DNA of 64,000 nt from Bog-159 sp050008575 (GCA_050008575.1 JBEKMJ010000003.1:92838-156837); one strand, 5' to 3'. Positions 1-8,458 are shown, counted from the stretch's first letter. Notes: a model not told the origin generated them from the letters alone. A program made the numbers and translations.

Positions 1-684
1 ATGCAGCCGATGCGCGCCGGGTTCTTTTTCCGGGAGGCCAACGGCTCGATCCACGCCGATTCCAGCTACAGCGAGTTTCTGCTGCTGCCGGCTCCCCCGG
101 CCGTGGTGGGGCAGGCGGTATCGCCTGCCATCGCATCCAGCCCCCCGGCCGAAGTCGTGCGGCCGGCTCCCAGTGCCGGCGTGGGGCAGGCGGATTCGCC
201 TGCTATCGCGCAGCCCTCCCGCAAGTGGCTCGTGTGGATCGCAATTCTGCTCGGCATGGGGGCGGGCCTGTTTGCTTTCCAGCAGGATTGGACGCGCGTG
301 TTTGCCGCCGGGCGATCGCCGTCGGTTCCGCTGATGGCTTACGATCTCGATGGCCAGTTGCAGATCCGCTGGGATTGGGCGGCGGAGTCCATTCGCTCCG
401 CGGAGGCGGGGACTCTCGAAATCGCGGACGGCGCCACGCACACCGTGATCGCGATTGAAAAACGCCGATTGCGCAGCGGCACGGTCAGCTATGCCCGAAT
501 CGGCGACCGCGTGGACGTGCGCCTGGTGCTCCGCGAGCCCGGAGGCAAGGTCTACGAAGAGTTCACCAGCTTCATCGGTCACGCCGGGCACGCTACCGGC
601 GCCTCCATGGCGAAGCTTCGCCGGGAATTGCAGGAACAGGCCGCGCGGACGCGCGAACTGGAGCGGGCCTTGGCGGGCCCATGA
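1..684 (+). CDS. Membrane-anchored hypothetical protein, probably the 3' part of a longer gene
   Basis: The frame is open from the first base of the window, so the true start may lie upstream. The visible 227 residues begin with a Pro/Ala/Val-rich stretch containing two copies of a V-G-Q-A-x-S-P-A-I-A motif. A single membrane segment follows at about residues 76-95, then a domain of about 110 residues of mixed beta character. The C-terminus is a charged helix rich in Arg, Glu and Gln that looks like a coiled coil (about residues 203-224). The two repeated motifs are the in-frame translation of the palindromic repeat seen in intergenic regions elsewhere in the window. I recognise no catalytic motif. 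It could be a periplasmic domain of a signalling or kinase-like protein, but that is inference. Confidence 0.6.
   Translation: MQPMRAGFFFREANGSIHADSSYSEFLLLPAPPAVVGQAVSPAIASSPPAEVVRPAPSAGVGQADSPAIAQPSRKWLVWIAILLGMGAGLFAFQQDWTRVFAAGRSPSVPLMAYDLDGQLQIRWDWAAESIRSAEAGTLEIADGATHTVIAIEKRRLRSGTVSYARIGDRVDVRLVLREPGGKVYEEFTSFIGHAGHATGASMAKLRRELQEQAARTRELERALAGP
106..203. repeat. Two copies of the GC-rich palindromic repeat inside a coding region
   Basis: GTGGGGCAGGCGGTATCGCCTGCC at 106-129 (written in two halves, GTGGGGCAGGCG and GTATCGCCTGCC) and a near copy at 181-203 are imperfect hairpins. They share the GTGGGGCAGGC arm with the intergenic repeats at 3047, 54488 and 63905. Both are read in the same frame and encode V-G-Q-A-x-S-P-A. 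Confidence 0.6.
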
Positions 685-694
685 ACCCCAGTCG

Positions 695-1861
695 TCAAGG
701 CTCGAGCTGAAACACGACTCCGTGCCCCGAAGGGCCGGTACCGGAGCCGCCCTTGAGGGCGGTACCGTAGAGATTGCCGGCCTGATCCTCAATCAGGCCG
801 TCGTAAGGATACGCCCCACCCTCACCGCCTGTAAAGCCGTGCAGCACCGTCTCATGGCCCGCGGCGTCCAGTTCGAACACGGCTCCGTGGTTTGTTGCGC
901 CGCCGGTGTTCGTAGTGCCGTAGAGATTGCCGGCCGCGTCTCGCAGCAGGCACGCGAGCGGCTCCCCGCCGTCCGGTTGCCCCATAAAAGTGTACAGTAC
1001 CGTCTCTGCGCCGGACGGATCCAGCTTGAACACCACTCCCCAGCCCGTTGTGCCGCCGCTGCCAGCCGTGCCGTATAGATTGTCCGACGAGTCCAGGATC
1101 AGGCCTGAGCTGGGAAGCCCACCGTCCGCTCCCCCTGTGAAAGTGTGCAGCAGCGTCTCGTTGCCGTCCGGATCCAGCTTGAACGCTACCCCCCATCCCG
1201 CGGCGCCGCCGCCGTATGTAACGCCGTAGAGATTGCCGGACGCGTCCAGGATCACACCCGCGTAGGGGTCTTGCCCGTCGGGCGCCCCCGTGAAACTGTG
1301 CAACACCGTCTCGTTGCCCGCGGGATCCAGCTTGAACACCACTCCGCCGTTCGCCGCCCCGCCGGAATAAGTAGTGCCGTAGAGATTGCCAGCCTCGTCA
1401 CGGGTCACGCCGGCATAGGGGTTCGCGCCGTCCGCGCCTCCCTTGAACCTGTACAAGACCGTCTCGGTTCCGTCCGTATCCAGCTTGAACACCGTTCCGT
1501 ACGATCCCGGCACGCCACCGCCCGTGGTGGTTCCATAGAGAATGCCCGTGGAGTCCCGAAACAAGCCGCCGAAAGGCGTCTCGCCGTCCGGTGTCCCCGC
1601 GAAACTGTACAGCACCGTTTCGCCGCTCGCGTCCACCTTGAACACCGCGCCCCGGCCCGATGCGCCCCCGGCGCTGGCGGTGCCGTACAGATAGCCTGCC
1701 TGGTCCCAAACCAGATGTCCATAAAAGGGCAATTCCCCGTCCGGAGATCCTTGGAACCTGTGCAGTATGTTATAGGTCTGCGCGTGCGCCGGCGTCCCAA
1801 TCGCCGGCATGGCGGCCGCCGCCACTAAGAGCGCCGGTACAACGCCCGCCGTTGTTGTCAT
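695..1861 (-). CDS. Secreted GloVer tandem-repeat protein (388 aa)
   Basis: A signal peptide occupies about residues 1-27 and ends in Ala-His-Ala-Gln. The rest is about seven repeats of roughly 50 residues, each built from an E-T-V-L-Y-x-F strand, a G-G-x-D-G-x-x-P turn, a D-x-A-G-N-L-Y-G-T-T strand and a G-V-V-F-K-L-D strand. This is the 'choice-of-anchor tandem repeat GloVer' family, named for the Gly-Leu-Tyr/Val pattern; its function is unknown and a beta-propeller-like fold is plausible. AGGAGGGATT just upstream supports the start. It is the shortest of three paralogues in the window. It is probably exported through the inner membrane by Sec; I see no separate C-terminal anchor. Confidence 0.85.
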   Translation of the reverse strand: MTTTAGVVPALLVAAAAMPAIGTPAHAQTYNILHRFQGSPDGELPFYGHLVWDQAGYLYGTASAGGASGRGAVFKVDASGETVLYSFAGTPDGETPFGGLFRDSTGILYGTTTGGGVPGSYGTVFKLDTDGTETVLYRFKGGADGANPYAGVTRDEAGNLYGTTYSGGAANGGVVFKLDPAGNETVLHSFTGAPDGQDPYAGVILDASGNLYGVTYGGGAAGWGVAFKLDPDGNETLLHTFTGGADGGLPSSGLILDSSDNLYGTAGSGGTTGWGVVFKLDPSGAETVLYTFMGQPDGGEPLACLLRDAAGNLYGTTNTGGATNHGAVFELDAAGHETVLHGFTGGEGGAYPYDGLIEDQAGNLYGTALKGGSGTGPSGHGVVFQLEP

Positions 1862-1891
1862 AATCCCTCCTCTTTCGTCTATTCGGCTTGG

Positions 1892-2320
1892 CTAGTAAGC
1901 CAAGCTGCCGCTGAGAAACAGTGGACCGCGCGGCCGGCCTTCGGCCGCGGCTTTCAAACGGTACATCAGCTCGCCCCAGACCGTGGTGCAGGAAACGAAG
2001 TAGTCCGTTTCCGCCTGCCACTCGGCATGCGTGAACCGCACCAGCGTTCCGCCGCCCGCCGCTTCCAGGTGAAATAATAGGCGCGTGCCCGTCCACTCCC
2101 GCCCCGTTTCGCAGAGCCACTCGAACCGGCTGGGCGGCGCCTCGACCATGGCCTTAAGGCGGTACACGGTGGCCCGGTTGAAGAAACCGAGCTCCACTTC
2201 GCCGCCGATTTCCACCACATCGGCGGCCCACCATTGGGCCAGGCCCGCGGCGGTGGCGACCAATGGGTACACCGCTTCCGGAGAAGCGGAAACCTGAATC
2301 GAATGCCGCATGTCAGCCAT
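1892..2320 (-). CDS. SRPBCC / AHSA1-like START-fold protein
   Basis: This 142-residue protein has the usual length and layout of the AHSA1 (activator of Hsp90 ATPase-like) branch of the SRPBCC fold. It has an N-terminal strand followed by A-S-P-E-A-V-Y, a G-L-A-Q-W-W-A segment near residue 26, and a run of beta strands ending in an amphipathic helix with W-G-E-L-M-Y-R-L. These proteins bind hydrophobic ligands in a helix-grip cavity; no ligand can be named. AAAGG precedes the ATG. It lies 73 bp downstream of the DUF1345 gene on the same strand and may be co-transcribed with it. Confidence 0.75.
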   Translation of the reverse strand: MADMRHSIQVSASPEAVYPLVATAAGLAQWWAADVVEIGGEVELGFFNRATVYRLKAMVEAPPSRFEWLCETGREWTGTRLLFHLEAAGGGTLVRFTHAEWQAETDYFVSCTTVWGELMYRLKAAAEGRPRGPLFLSGSLAY

Positions 2321-2393
2321 GGCCTTTTGCTTATTCTGACACCGGCGCAGCCGGTCTGCAACGCTTTGCGCCGCACCGCGATGTTACAAGATG

Positions 2394-3026
2394 TTACAAA
2401 ATGTTGACCGCCCGCGCCGCCAACAACGCCAGCGTGGTCAGCGATATGGTGGATTGCACCATCATCATGCCTTTCGCCCATCGCGACAGAACGGGGACAT
2501 CGGTGGGAGAAAATGCCGTGCTGGTATTAAACGCCAGGAACAGGTAGTCCACAAAGCCGGGTATCCACTCGCGATCGCCCAGGGTCATCTGCGGGAATAG
2601 AAACGCGCCTTCGGTGTGCTCGCCGCGCAGTTCGCGCAGGTTGGGTCCGCCGGCGTCCAACCGCCAGTACCACGACGCGAACACCAGGATGTTCGAGATC
2701 CATAACGCGCCGGCGGAGCGCAGCAGGATGGGCGCCGCCTCCTTGCCGCTTCCCGGCAGCGTGGCGATCAGCAACACCAGCGCGCTAATCATGGCGGCCG
2801 TGATAATGCCCAGCGTGGTATATCCCACGATTTGATTGAGCGCATACTGGGAGCGCCGGTGCAGAACCATGCCCACGATGGAAAGCGGCGCCACCAGCGC
2901 GAGCGCCAGCCATCCGGGCCCGGGACTTAACGTCTCCGGCAACGCCCAATACAAGCCACCCACAGACAAGACGGCGAGCATCGAGAGCCAACGCGGTTCG
3001 CGTGGCGGGGCGGGTGCTTCGGACAT
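2394..3026 (-). CDS. DUF1345 integral membrane protein
   Basis: The 210-residue protein has about five hydrophobic segments. It ends with the signature of the DUF1345 family, an F-N-T-S-T-A-F-S-P-T-D stretch (about residues 167-177) followed by a final helix. That segment resembles the pore-filter region of two-TM ion channels, and the family has been likened to channels, but transport has not been shown. A short polar Pro/Arg-rich N-terminus faces the start. The stop lies in a small direct repeat, two copies of TTGTAACATC. A repeat cluster lies immediately upstream (3047-3190), so the promoter is presumably close to or within it. Confidence 0.75.
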   Translation of the reverse strand: MSEAPAPPREPRWLSMLAVLSVGGLYWALPETLSPGPGWLALALVAPLSIVGMVLHRRSQYALNQIVGYTTLGIITAAMISALVLLIATLPGSGKEAAPILLRSAGALWISNILVFASWYWRLDAGGPNLRELRGEHTEGAFLFPQMTLGDREWIPGFVDYLFLAFNTSTAFSPTDVPVLSRWAKGMMMVQSTISLTTLALLAARAVNIL

Positions 3027-3046
3027 GCACCCATTGTCGCCGATTA

Positions 3047-3190
3047 GTGGGGCAGGCTCGCAGCCTGCGGCGGCCTCGTAGGCCGCCCGGAACGAAGCGC
3101 TGCGGGCTTTTTGCTGGGCTTGGTGGCATAGGCTTTAGCCTGTGGAGGCGGGTCTGGAGACCCGCCGCAGGCGTAGACGCCTGCCCCACC
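3047..3190. repeat. Composite GC-rich palindromic repeat cluster
   Basis: Outer arms GTGGGGCAGGC (3047-3057) and GCCTGCCCCAC (3179-3189) are inverted relative to each other. Between them are smaller hairpins, including GGCGGCCTCGTAGGCCGCC, GCGGGTCTGGAGACCCGC and CAGGCGTAGACGCCTG. The same modules recur in other gaps of the window. The cluster sits between a DUF1345 gene and an intron remnant. Confidence 0.8.
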
Positions 3191-3292
3191 AAATCGCCAA
3201 TCTCCAAAAACCCAGCGTGGCGGCGGCTTATTGATCTTCGGCATTTCAACTGAGCCATACGTTCATATGCGGAAAACCCGCAAGCATCACGG

Positions 3293-3520
3293 CTAGCCGT
3301 TCTGGAATTGCCTCGGAAAAACGCCGGATCTCAACGTGAGAAGAGCATGGTCGGAAGTGTCGGCCGGCCGGAACCCGTACGAAAAGCCCAGAAAGTCCTC
3401 TTCCCACGCTGGTACTGTGCCGCTGTGCGACTCCCCGCTGCCGTGCATGTGGGCCTTATAGCTCATCGCCTTCTCCCCCCAGATCCGCCGCCTTGCAGCC
3501 GCGGATGGTTTGCCTGACAC
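3293..3520 (-). pseudogene. Decayed group II intron reverse transcriptase fragment
   Basis: The frame contains the N-terminal hallmark Y-K-A-H-M-H-G-S-G-E-S-H-S-G-T-V-P of many bacterial group II intron ORFs. It is joined directly to E-E-D-F-L-G-F-S-Y-G-F-R-P, the start of the reverse transcriptase palm region. In intact intron proteins these two pieces are about a hundred residues apart, so an internal deletion is evident. The sequence after F-R-P soon loses similarity. Family assignment rests on remembered consensus motifs. The surrounding 3200-3610 interval, which has no other gene, is probably intron debris. Confidence 0.65.
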
Positions 3521-3614
3521 GGTCGGCGCCTCTGATTTTGGCTACGTTACCGCCGCCCTCGCCACGCCGGTTTATCCCGACGCTATCCAGGCTGCGAGCC
3601 GGCCCCACTAGTAA

Positions 3615-5891
3615 TTATCGGGGCGTGAATTTGAAGACCACGCCGGAAGCTTCATTCCCGCCCGCGAAGGTAGTTCCATAGAGGTTGCCTGTCGCGTCGA
3701 GGATTACACCGGCATAGGGATAGCCTCCATCGGCCGCTCCCGTGAAGTTGTACAGCACGGTCTCCTGTCCGGCCAGATCGACTTTGAAAATCACGCCCGC
3801 GCCCGCTGCGCCACCAAACTTGGTTGTTCCGAGCAGGTTGCCGCCGGTGTCGAGAATTACGCCTGCGTACGGATTGCCCCCATTTATCCCGCCGGCGAAG
3901 TTATGCAGCACGGTCTCCTGTCCGGTCGAATCCAGCTTGTACACGACGCCCTTGCCGCCTGTGCCGCCCTGGAAAGTTGTCCCAAAAAGGCTGCCGGCAG
4001 AGGAGCGCACCACACCCGCGAAGGGAAGGCCCCCGTCTGCTCCGCCCGTGAAGCTGTGCAACACCGTCTCGTGGCCCGTCGCATCCAGCTTGTAGATCAC
4101 GCCCGCGTTCGCCGCACCGCCGGCCGAAGTGGTGCCGTAGAGGTTGCCGTCCGAGTCCTGGATCAGGCTGGACGTTGGTTTTCCGCCATCGGCTCCGCCC
4201 GTGAAGCTGTACAGAACGGTATCCTGGCGGGCTGTATCCAGCTTGAAAACCACGCCTTCGTTCGCGGCGCCGCCGCCATAAGTGGTGCCGTAGAGATTGC
4301 CCGCCGCGTCCTGAATCAGGCTGGCGAGAGGGTTGCGCCCATCGGCTCCACCGGTGAACTGGTACAACACCGTTTCCTGGCCGGCCGTATCCACTTTATA
4401 CACGACTCCCCAGCCGTTCGCGCCACCCCGCGCGGTTCCGTAGAGGTTGCCCGACGAGTCGAGGATTACACTGGATTGGGGGTAGGCTCCATCGGCGAGA
4501 CCCGTGAAGTTGTGCAGCACCGTCTCCTGGCCTGTCGTGCCGATCTTATACACCGTGCCCGCTCCCCCTGTGCCGCCAGTGTAAGTCGTCCCGTAAGAAT
4601 TGCCAGCGGAGTCGCGGGTCACGCCTGCCATGGGCTCGGCGCCATCGGTCCCGAACGGAAAGGAGTACAGCACGGTCTGCTGGCCGGCCGCGCTCAGCTT
4701 AAACACCACACCGGTGTTCGCCTGGTTGCCCGTCGAAGCGGTTCCGTAGAGGTTGCCCGCGGAATCCAGGATCACACCCGCTTCCGGCGTGCCCCCATCG
4801 GCCTCACCGGTGAAAGTGTACAGCGCCGTCTCATGGCCGGCGGTATCCAGCTTATACACCACTCCGCAGCCCCCATCGCAGGGGCCGCCGCCTATGCCGC
4901 CAACGGTAGTAGTCCCGTAGAGGTTGCCGGACGAAACGCGGAACACGCCGGCATTGGGAGATCCGCCGTCGGTTCCGCCCTTAAAGGAGTACAGCACCGT
5001 GTAATTGCCGGCCGTGTCGAGGGTATACACCACACCATAGCCCGTTGTGCCGCCACGCTGGGTGGTGCCGTAGAGGTTGCCGGCCGGGTCGAGTGTCACA
5101 CCGGCGTAGGGCCACATGCCGTCCGTCTTGCCGGTAAAGGTATACAACACCGTCTCCTGGCCGAACGGATCCACCTTGTACACTACGCCTGCGCCCGTGC
5201 CGCCGGCAACGGTCGTTCCGTACAGGTTGCCGTCGGAATCGCGAACCAAACCGGCATAGGGCGCGGCGCCGTCGGTAGTGCCTTTGAAGCTGTATAGGGC
5301 GGTCTCGTGGCCGGACGCGTCCAACTTGTAGACCACGCCGCAACCGGAGTCGCAAGGGCTACCGGCTGGGCCGCCACTCTGCGTAGTTCCCCAGAGGTTG
5401 CCCGCCGGGTCACGGACCACCCCGGCCGAGGGCCACTTCCCGTCCACTCCGCCCGTAAAGGTGTACAGCACCGTCTGATGGCCGGCGGTATCCAATTCGT
5501 ATACGACGCCGTTGCCGTTGGTTCCTTGGGCCGCGCCGCCATACATGGCAGTTCCGTACAGGTTGCCGGCCGAGTCCTGGATCACACCGGCGGCGGGGTT
5601 AGCGCCGTCCGCTCCACCGGTAAAGGCATAGAGCACGGTTTCATGGCCGGCCGGATCCACCTTGTAGACCACGCCCTGGTTCCAGGCGCCGCCTGCGGAC
5701 GTGGTCCCGTAGAGATTGCCCGCTGAGTCGCGGATCACGCCGGCGTAGGGGCCGGCGCCATTCGGCGGGTCGGGCGCGAAACTGTACAGTACAGTTTCAC
5801 TGGCGGTTTGCGCGCGCACGGACACTATTGCCGCGGCAGCTAATAAAAGGTACGCGAGCCATCGCGAACCCGCCGGTTGTATCGCTGTCAT
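3615..5891 (-). CDS. Secreted GloVer tandem-repeat protein (758 aa)
   Basis: After a Sec signal peptide (about residues 1-27, ending R-A-Q) the protein is about 14 GloVer repeats of 50-53 residues. Two repeats carry an insertion with paired cysteines (G-S-P-C-D-S-G-C and G-P-C-D-G-G-C) that could form a local disulphide after export. GAGGGGGACCTATG gives a good ribosome site. The repeats are more similar at conserved glycine positions than in loops, as expected for expansion by recombination. No enzyme motif is visible; a structural or surface-binding role is a guess. It is a paralogue of the genes at 695 and 17002. Confidence 0.85.
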   Translation of the reverse strand: MTAIQPAGSRWLAYLLLAAAAIVSVRAQTASETVLYSFAPDPPNGAGPYAGVIRDSAGNLYGTTSAGGAWNQGVVYKVDPAGHETVLYAFTGGADGANPAAGVIQDSAGNLYGTAMYGGAAQGTNGNGVVYELDTAGHQTVLYTFTGGVDGKWPSAGVVRDPAGNLWGTTQSGGPAGSPCDSGCGVVYKLDASGHETALYSFKGTTDGAAPYAGLVRDSDGNLYGTTVAGGTGAGVVYKVDPFGQETVLYTFTGKTDGMWPYAGVTLDPAGNLYGTTQRGGTTGYGVVYTLDTAGNYTVLYSFKGGTDGGSPNAGVFRVSSGNLYGTTTVGGIGGGPCDGGCGVVYKLDTAGHETALYTFTGEADGGTPEAGVILDSAGNLYGTASTGNQANTGVVFKLSAAGQQTVLYSFPFGTDGAEPMAGVTRDSAGNSYGTTYTGGTGGAGTVYKIGTTGQETVLHNFTGLADGAYPQSSVILDSSGNLYGTARGGANGWGVVYKVDTAGQETVLYQFTGGADGRNPLASLIQDAAGNLYGTTYGGGAANEGVVFKLDTARQDTVLYSFTGGADGGKPTSSLIQDSDGNLYGTTSAGGAANAGVIYKLDATGHETVLHSFTGGADGGLPFAGVVRSSAGSLFGTTFQGGTGGKGVVYKLDSTGQETVLHNFAGGINGGNPYAGVILDTGGNLLGTTKFGGAAGAGVIFKVDLAGQETVLYNFTGAADGGYPYAGVILDATGNLYGTTFAGGNEASGVVFKFTPR

Positions 5892-6025
5892 AGGTCCCCC
5901 TCGGAACGAGCCGGCGGCGTTGGCGCGCCCGCGGTATTAGTCTACATCGGATCTGTGGATGGGTACAAGAAAATGCCCGCGATTATGGTACTGGCCACTG
6001 CGAGGAGCCGCTCGCTTGGTGCCCA

Positions 6026-6079
6026 TCACTGCGGCGCGAGCTTGAGGATCACGCCGCCCGCGTCCGCATCAGCCGGAGG
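6026..6079 (-). pseudogene. Possible relic of a GloVer gene 3' end
   Basis: Reading the minus strand, the codons just before a TGA at 6026-6028 spell A-G-G-V-I-L-K-L-A-P-Q-stop. This is the usual terminal strand of GloVer proteins (G-V-V-F-K-L-x-P-stop). No repeats precede it; within about 80 bp the frame meets a stop and the TIM-barrel gene begins. It looks like the last dozen codons of a deleted paralogue, but the match is short. Confidence 0.35.
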
Positions 6080-6089
6080 ACACGCTCCT

Positions 6090-7175
6090 TCAGCCCCGCC
6101 AACGGATGCCTAAACCCAGCTTCTTCTTGGCGTATTCCAGGCTGCGCTCCAGGTCGATGCGCTGCTGTTCCTTCAGCGCCGCCTCCAGAATGGGGGAATT
6201 GTCGGACCATTGTCCGATCACCATATTCCCCAGGAACGGCCGTCCGCTTTTTGCCAGAGCCACGAAGCGCGCGAATTCCCAGGCGGGCGTCTTTTGGAAC
6301 GCTTTCCAGAAATCCGGTTCGAGATAAGGCAGCACCTCCGGCGGCCGTCCGGTAATGATTTCGAGCTGTACGGATGCGGACGGGCACAGCTTGCGATAAA
6401 GCTCGACGAAGCGCGGGAAATCGACCGAGCCATCGCCCAGCGCGACCCATTGCGCGGCCGCGCCGCGGGGATGTTCGAAGACCGCGCTATCGCGCACGTG
6501 GGATGTCGCCACATAAGGCGCAAGAGTTTCCAGCGAGACCAGCGGATCTTCGACCACCCACATGGGATTGCCCGTATCGAGGCACGAACCCACGAAATCC
6601 TTGCCCGCCTCTTCGATCAGCGCCTTCACCTCGCGCGCCTGCATGTCGCCGGCGTGGTTCTCGACGGCGATGCGCACACCCGCGTCGAGCGCTTGGGAGC
6701 GCACCGCGCGCAGCACCTGCACGGTGTTTTCGATGTGCGCTTCGAGCGGCAGCGCCGTGCGCCGGTTGTCGCGCGTGCCCATGTAGCAGCGCATCACGCG
6801 CGACCCCACGGCGTGGGCCACGCGCAACCCGCGCGCGACATATTCCGCCGGTTCGCCTTCCTTCTTGTTGTAACTGGGCGACGAGGGGCAAATGCAGCCG
6901 ATGCCCGCGTCGATCTCCACGCCCACGCGCGCGGCATGATCCTTCACCTGTTGCAGGTAGGCCGGCTCCAGGCTTTCGTAGTCGCCGAGGCTCGAGAGCT
7001 GAATGGTGTCGAGTTTCAGACTGGCGGCGTAATCCAGCAGTTGAATCGCTTTCCACTGGAACGCGCGGATGGAGTAAGAATCGAAGCCCAGCTTGATGGG
7101 CACGGGTTGGGCGGACGAACTCATGGCTGCCACCGCCGCCGTGGAGGCCGTTTGCAGAAACGTGCGCCTGCGCAT
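6090..7175 (-). CDS. Secreted sugar phosphate isomerase/epimerase-like TIM-barrel protein
   Basis: The 361-residue protein starts with a twin-arginine-like leader (M-R-R-R-T-F-L-Q-T, residues 1-9, hydrophobic to about 22). A Xyl-isomerase-like AP-endonuclease-2 TIM barrel follows. Metal-site-type residues are visible in V-E-N-H-A-G-D (about 168-174), C-L-D-T-G-N (about 194-199) and S-H-V-R-D (about 226-230), near the expected Glu, Asp and His positions. Family members isomerise keto-sugars or inositols; the substrate cannot be deduced. The Tat leader suggests folding with metal before export. It lies next to a MEMO1-family gene (14 bp apart, same strand), and a related protein is encoded at 9170. 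Confidence 0.8.
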   Translation of the reverse strand: MRRRTFLQTASTAAVAAMSSSAQPVPIKLGFDSYSIRAFQWKAIQLLDYAASLKLDTIQLSSLGDYESLEPAYLQQVKDHAARVGVEIDAGIGCICPSSPSYNKKEGEPAEYVARGLRVAHAVGSRVMRCYMGTRDNRRTALPLEAHIENTVQVLRAVRSQALDAGVRIAVENHAGDMQAREVKALIEEAGKDFVGSCLDTGNPMWVVEDPLVSLETLAPYVATSHVRDSAVFEHPRGAAAQWVALGDGSVDFPRFVELYRKLCPSASVQLEIITGRPPEVLPYLEPDFWKAFQKTPAWEFARFVALAKSGRPFLGNMVIGQWSDNSPILEAALKEQQRIDLERSLEYAKKKLGLGIRWRG

Positions 7176-7188
7176 AGGAAATGTTGTA

Positions 7189-8445
7189 TCACGGTTTGGA
7201 AAACGCCATCCCCGCGAAGCTGACCACGCTCCGCGGATCGATGTTCCACTGCTCGTAGCGCAACAGCTCGCCGCGTGCTCCGGGCAGGGTCTTCAGAAAA
7301 GTGTAAAGCGGCGCGGAACCGCACCATTTCAGGTCGTCGTGGTTTTCCTGTACCAGGCTCCAGAAGCCATCGCCATCCGACTCGACGACGCGCGCGATGC
7401 GCTGCCGGTCGCGCTCGGCGACTTCCGCCATGACGCCGCGGTCCGCGTACGCCGGAAAATCGTCCTGGTAGCGCGCGCCCATGTGGGCCATGTCGATGCC
7501 CAGAATCCAGAAGAGACGATCGCCCTCGCGCGCCGCCATTTCGCCGAGCGCTTCCAGGAAGCGCTGTACGCCCTCGTCGGCTTCGGGCGCGCCGCCGCGA
7601 TAGAGGCTGTGGGCGTACTGGCCGCAGAGTATCGGGAGAATGCGAATGTCCGGACCGTAGATATGTTGCAGGAAGATCACTTGCAACTCGACCGTGTGTT
7701 CGAAGGAGTGACAATAGTCTTCCATCAGCACGGCGGGACCGGCGGCGGCCGCCAGGCGTTCGACCAGGGCGGTGTCGGTGGCGGTTTCGCCAAGCGGCGT
7801 GACGAACGGTTTGCGCGTCAGGCCGAAGTGTTCGGGCCTGCCATAGTGCGAGGTCGCCAGGATGACGAACGTGCGATCCTTCAATTCCGGACCGAGCGAT
7901 TGATAGGCGGCGCGATAGGATTGCCATCCGCCTTCGGGACTCACGTGCGGCGCGGCGATGGCGCACAACGCTCCCTGACGGTCGCGGCTCGGTAAGGGTG
8001 CGGCGGCGATGGCGCATGGTTGGGTAGCGGCGCCGTCCATGTAGCGCGACATGGTATCGCGGAGGGCGGCAATTTCCAGCGGATATGCGCCGCCGGCGTG
8101 TGCGGGCTCGCGTTTGGGCGCTTCGGCGAATTCGCGTTCACGGCCGGCTTTCATTTGCGCGAAAGCCTGGTCTTCCAGGAATCCCGCCACGCTGAAGGTC
8201 TCGATTAAGTGCTTTTCAAGTTCGCCCACTTGCAGATCGCCGGTGATACGGACCAGGGTGGAGCGCAGGTCCAGGTCGGTCTGGCGGCCGTCAAAACAGC
8301 GCAGACACTCGATGAGGGGGGGCGGGATAATCAGGACGGCTTCGGAGTAACGGTACGGGTCGCGGATGAAGAGGCCGGGCCGGTCGGGTACCGGAGAGGG
8401 AACCATGTCGAGGGCGTTGCGCAGACGGGGGAGTGGGCGGGGCAA
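7189..8445 (-). CDS. MEMO1-family (AmmeMemoRadiSam system protein B) protein
   Basis: About 110 N-terminal residues form a wHTH-like module common in long bacterial members. The MEMO1 domain follows from about residue 120. Candidate metal ligands are the His in A-P-H-V-S, the His in T-S-H-Y-G, the D and H of G-I-D-M-A-H-M-G and the Cys of W-C-G-S, corresponding to the conserved His/His/Cys pocket. The fold is that of extradiol dioxygenases; the biochemical role is uncertain, and I see no AMMECR1 or radical-SAM partner nearby. Residues between the start of the domain and the first ligand His contain a 17-residue duplication/insertion caused by a mobile repeat (see 7952-8016), just before a metal ligand. 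Confidence 0.85.
   Translation of the reverse strand: MPRPLPRLRNALDMVPSPVPDRPGLFIRDPYRYSEAVLIIPPPLIECLRCFDGRQTDLDLRSTLVRITGDLQVGELEKHLIETFSVAGFLEDQAFAQMKAGREREFAEAPKREPAHAGGAYPLEIAALRDTMSRYMDGAATQPCAIAAAPLPSRDRQGALCAIAAPHVSPEGGWQSYRAAYQSLGPELKDRTFVILATSHYGRPEHFGLTRKPFVTPLGETATDTALVERLAAAAGPAVLMEDYCHSFEHTVELQVIFLQHIYGPDIRILPILCGQYAHSLYRGGAPEADEGVQRFLEALGEMAAREGDRLFWILGIDMAHMGARYQDDFPAYADRGVMAEVAERDRQRIARVVESDGDGFWSLVQENHDDLKWCGSAPLYTFLKTLPGARGELLRYEQWNIDPRSVVSFAGMAFSKP
7952..8016. repeat. Dispersed repeat inserted in the MEMO1 gene with a 14-bp direct duplication
   Basis: GCGGCGATGGCGCA occurs exactly at 7952-7965 and again at 8003-8016, 51 bp apart. Between them is the core CTGACGGTCGCGGCTCGGTA (7975-7994), identical to the left arm of the inverted-repeat element at 61325. 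The arrangement reads as a short element with a target-site duplication. The 51-bp offset keeps the reading frame and adds 17 codons (S-R-D-R-Q-G-A in the middle). Confidence 0.75.
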
Positions 8446-8458
8446 GTTTCATCGTAGC

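Noticed and set aside
3903..5297. A 464-codon plus-strand frame opposite the GloVer gene
   Set aside because: Antisense shadow of regular repeats; its own repeat pattern mirrors the GloVer units.
3615..5891. Regular DNA repeats read as a CRISPR or satellite
   Set aside because: The period follows the protein repeat of about 50 codons and the frame is open throughout.
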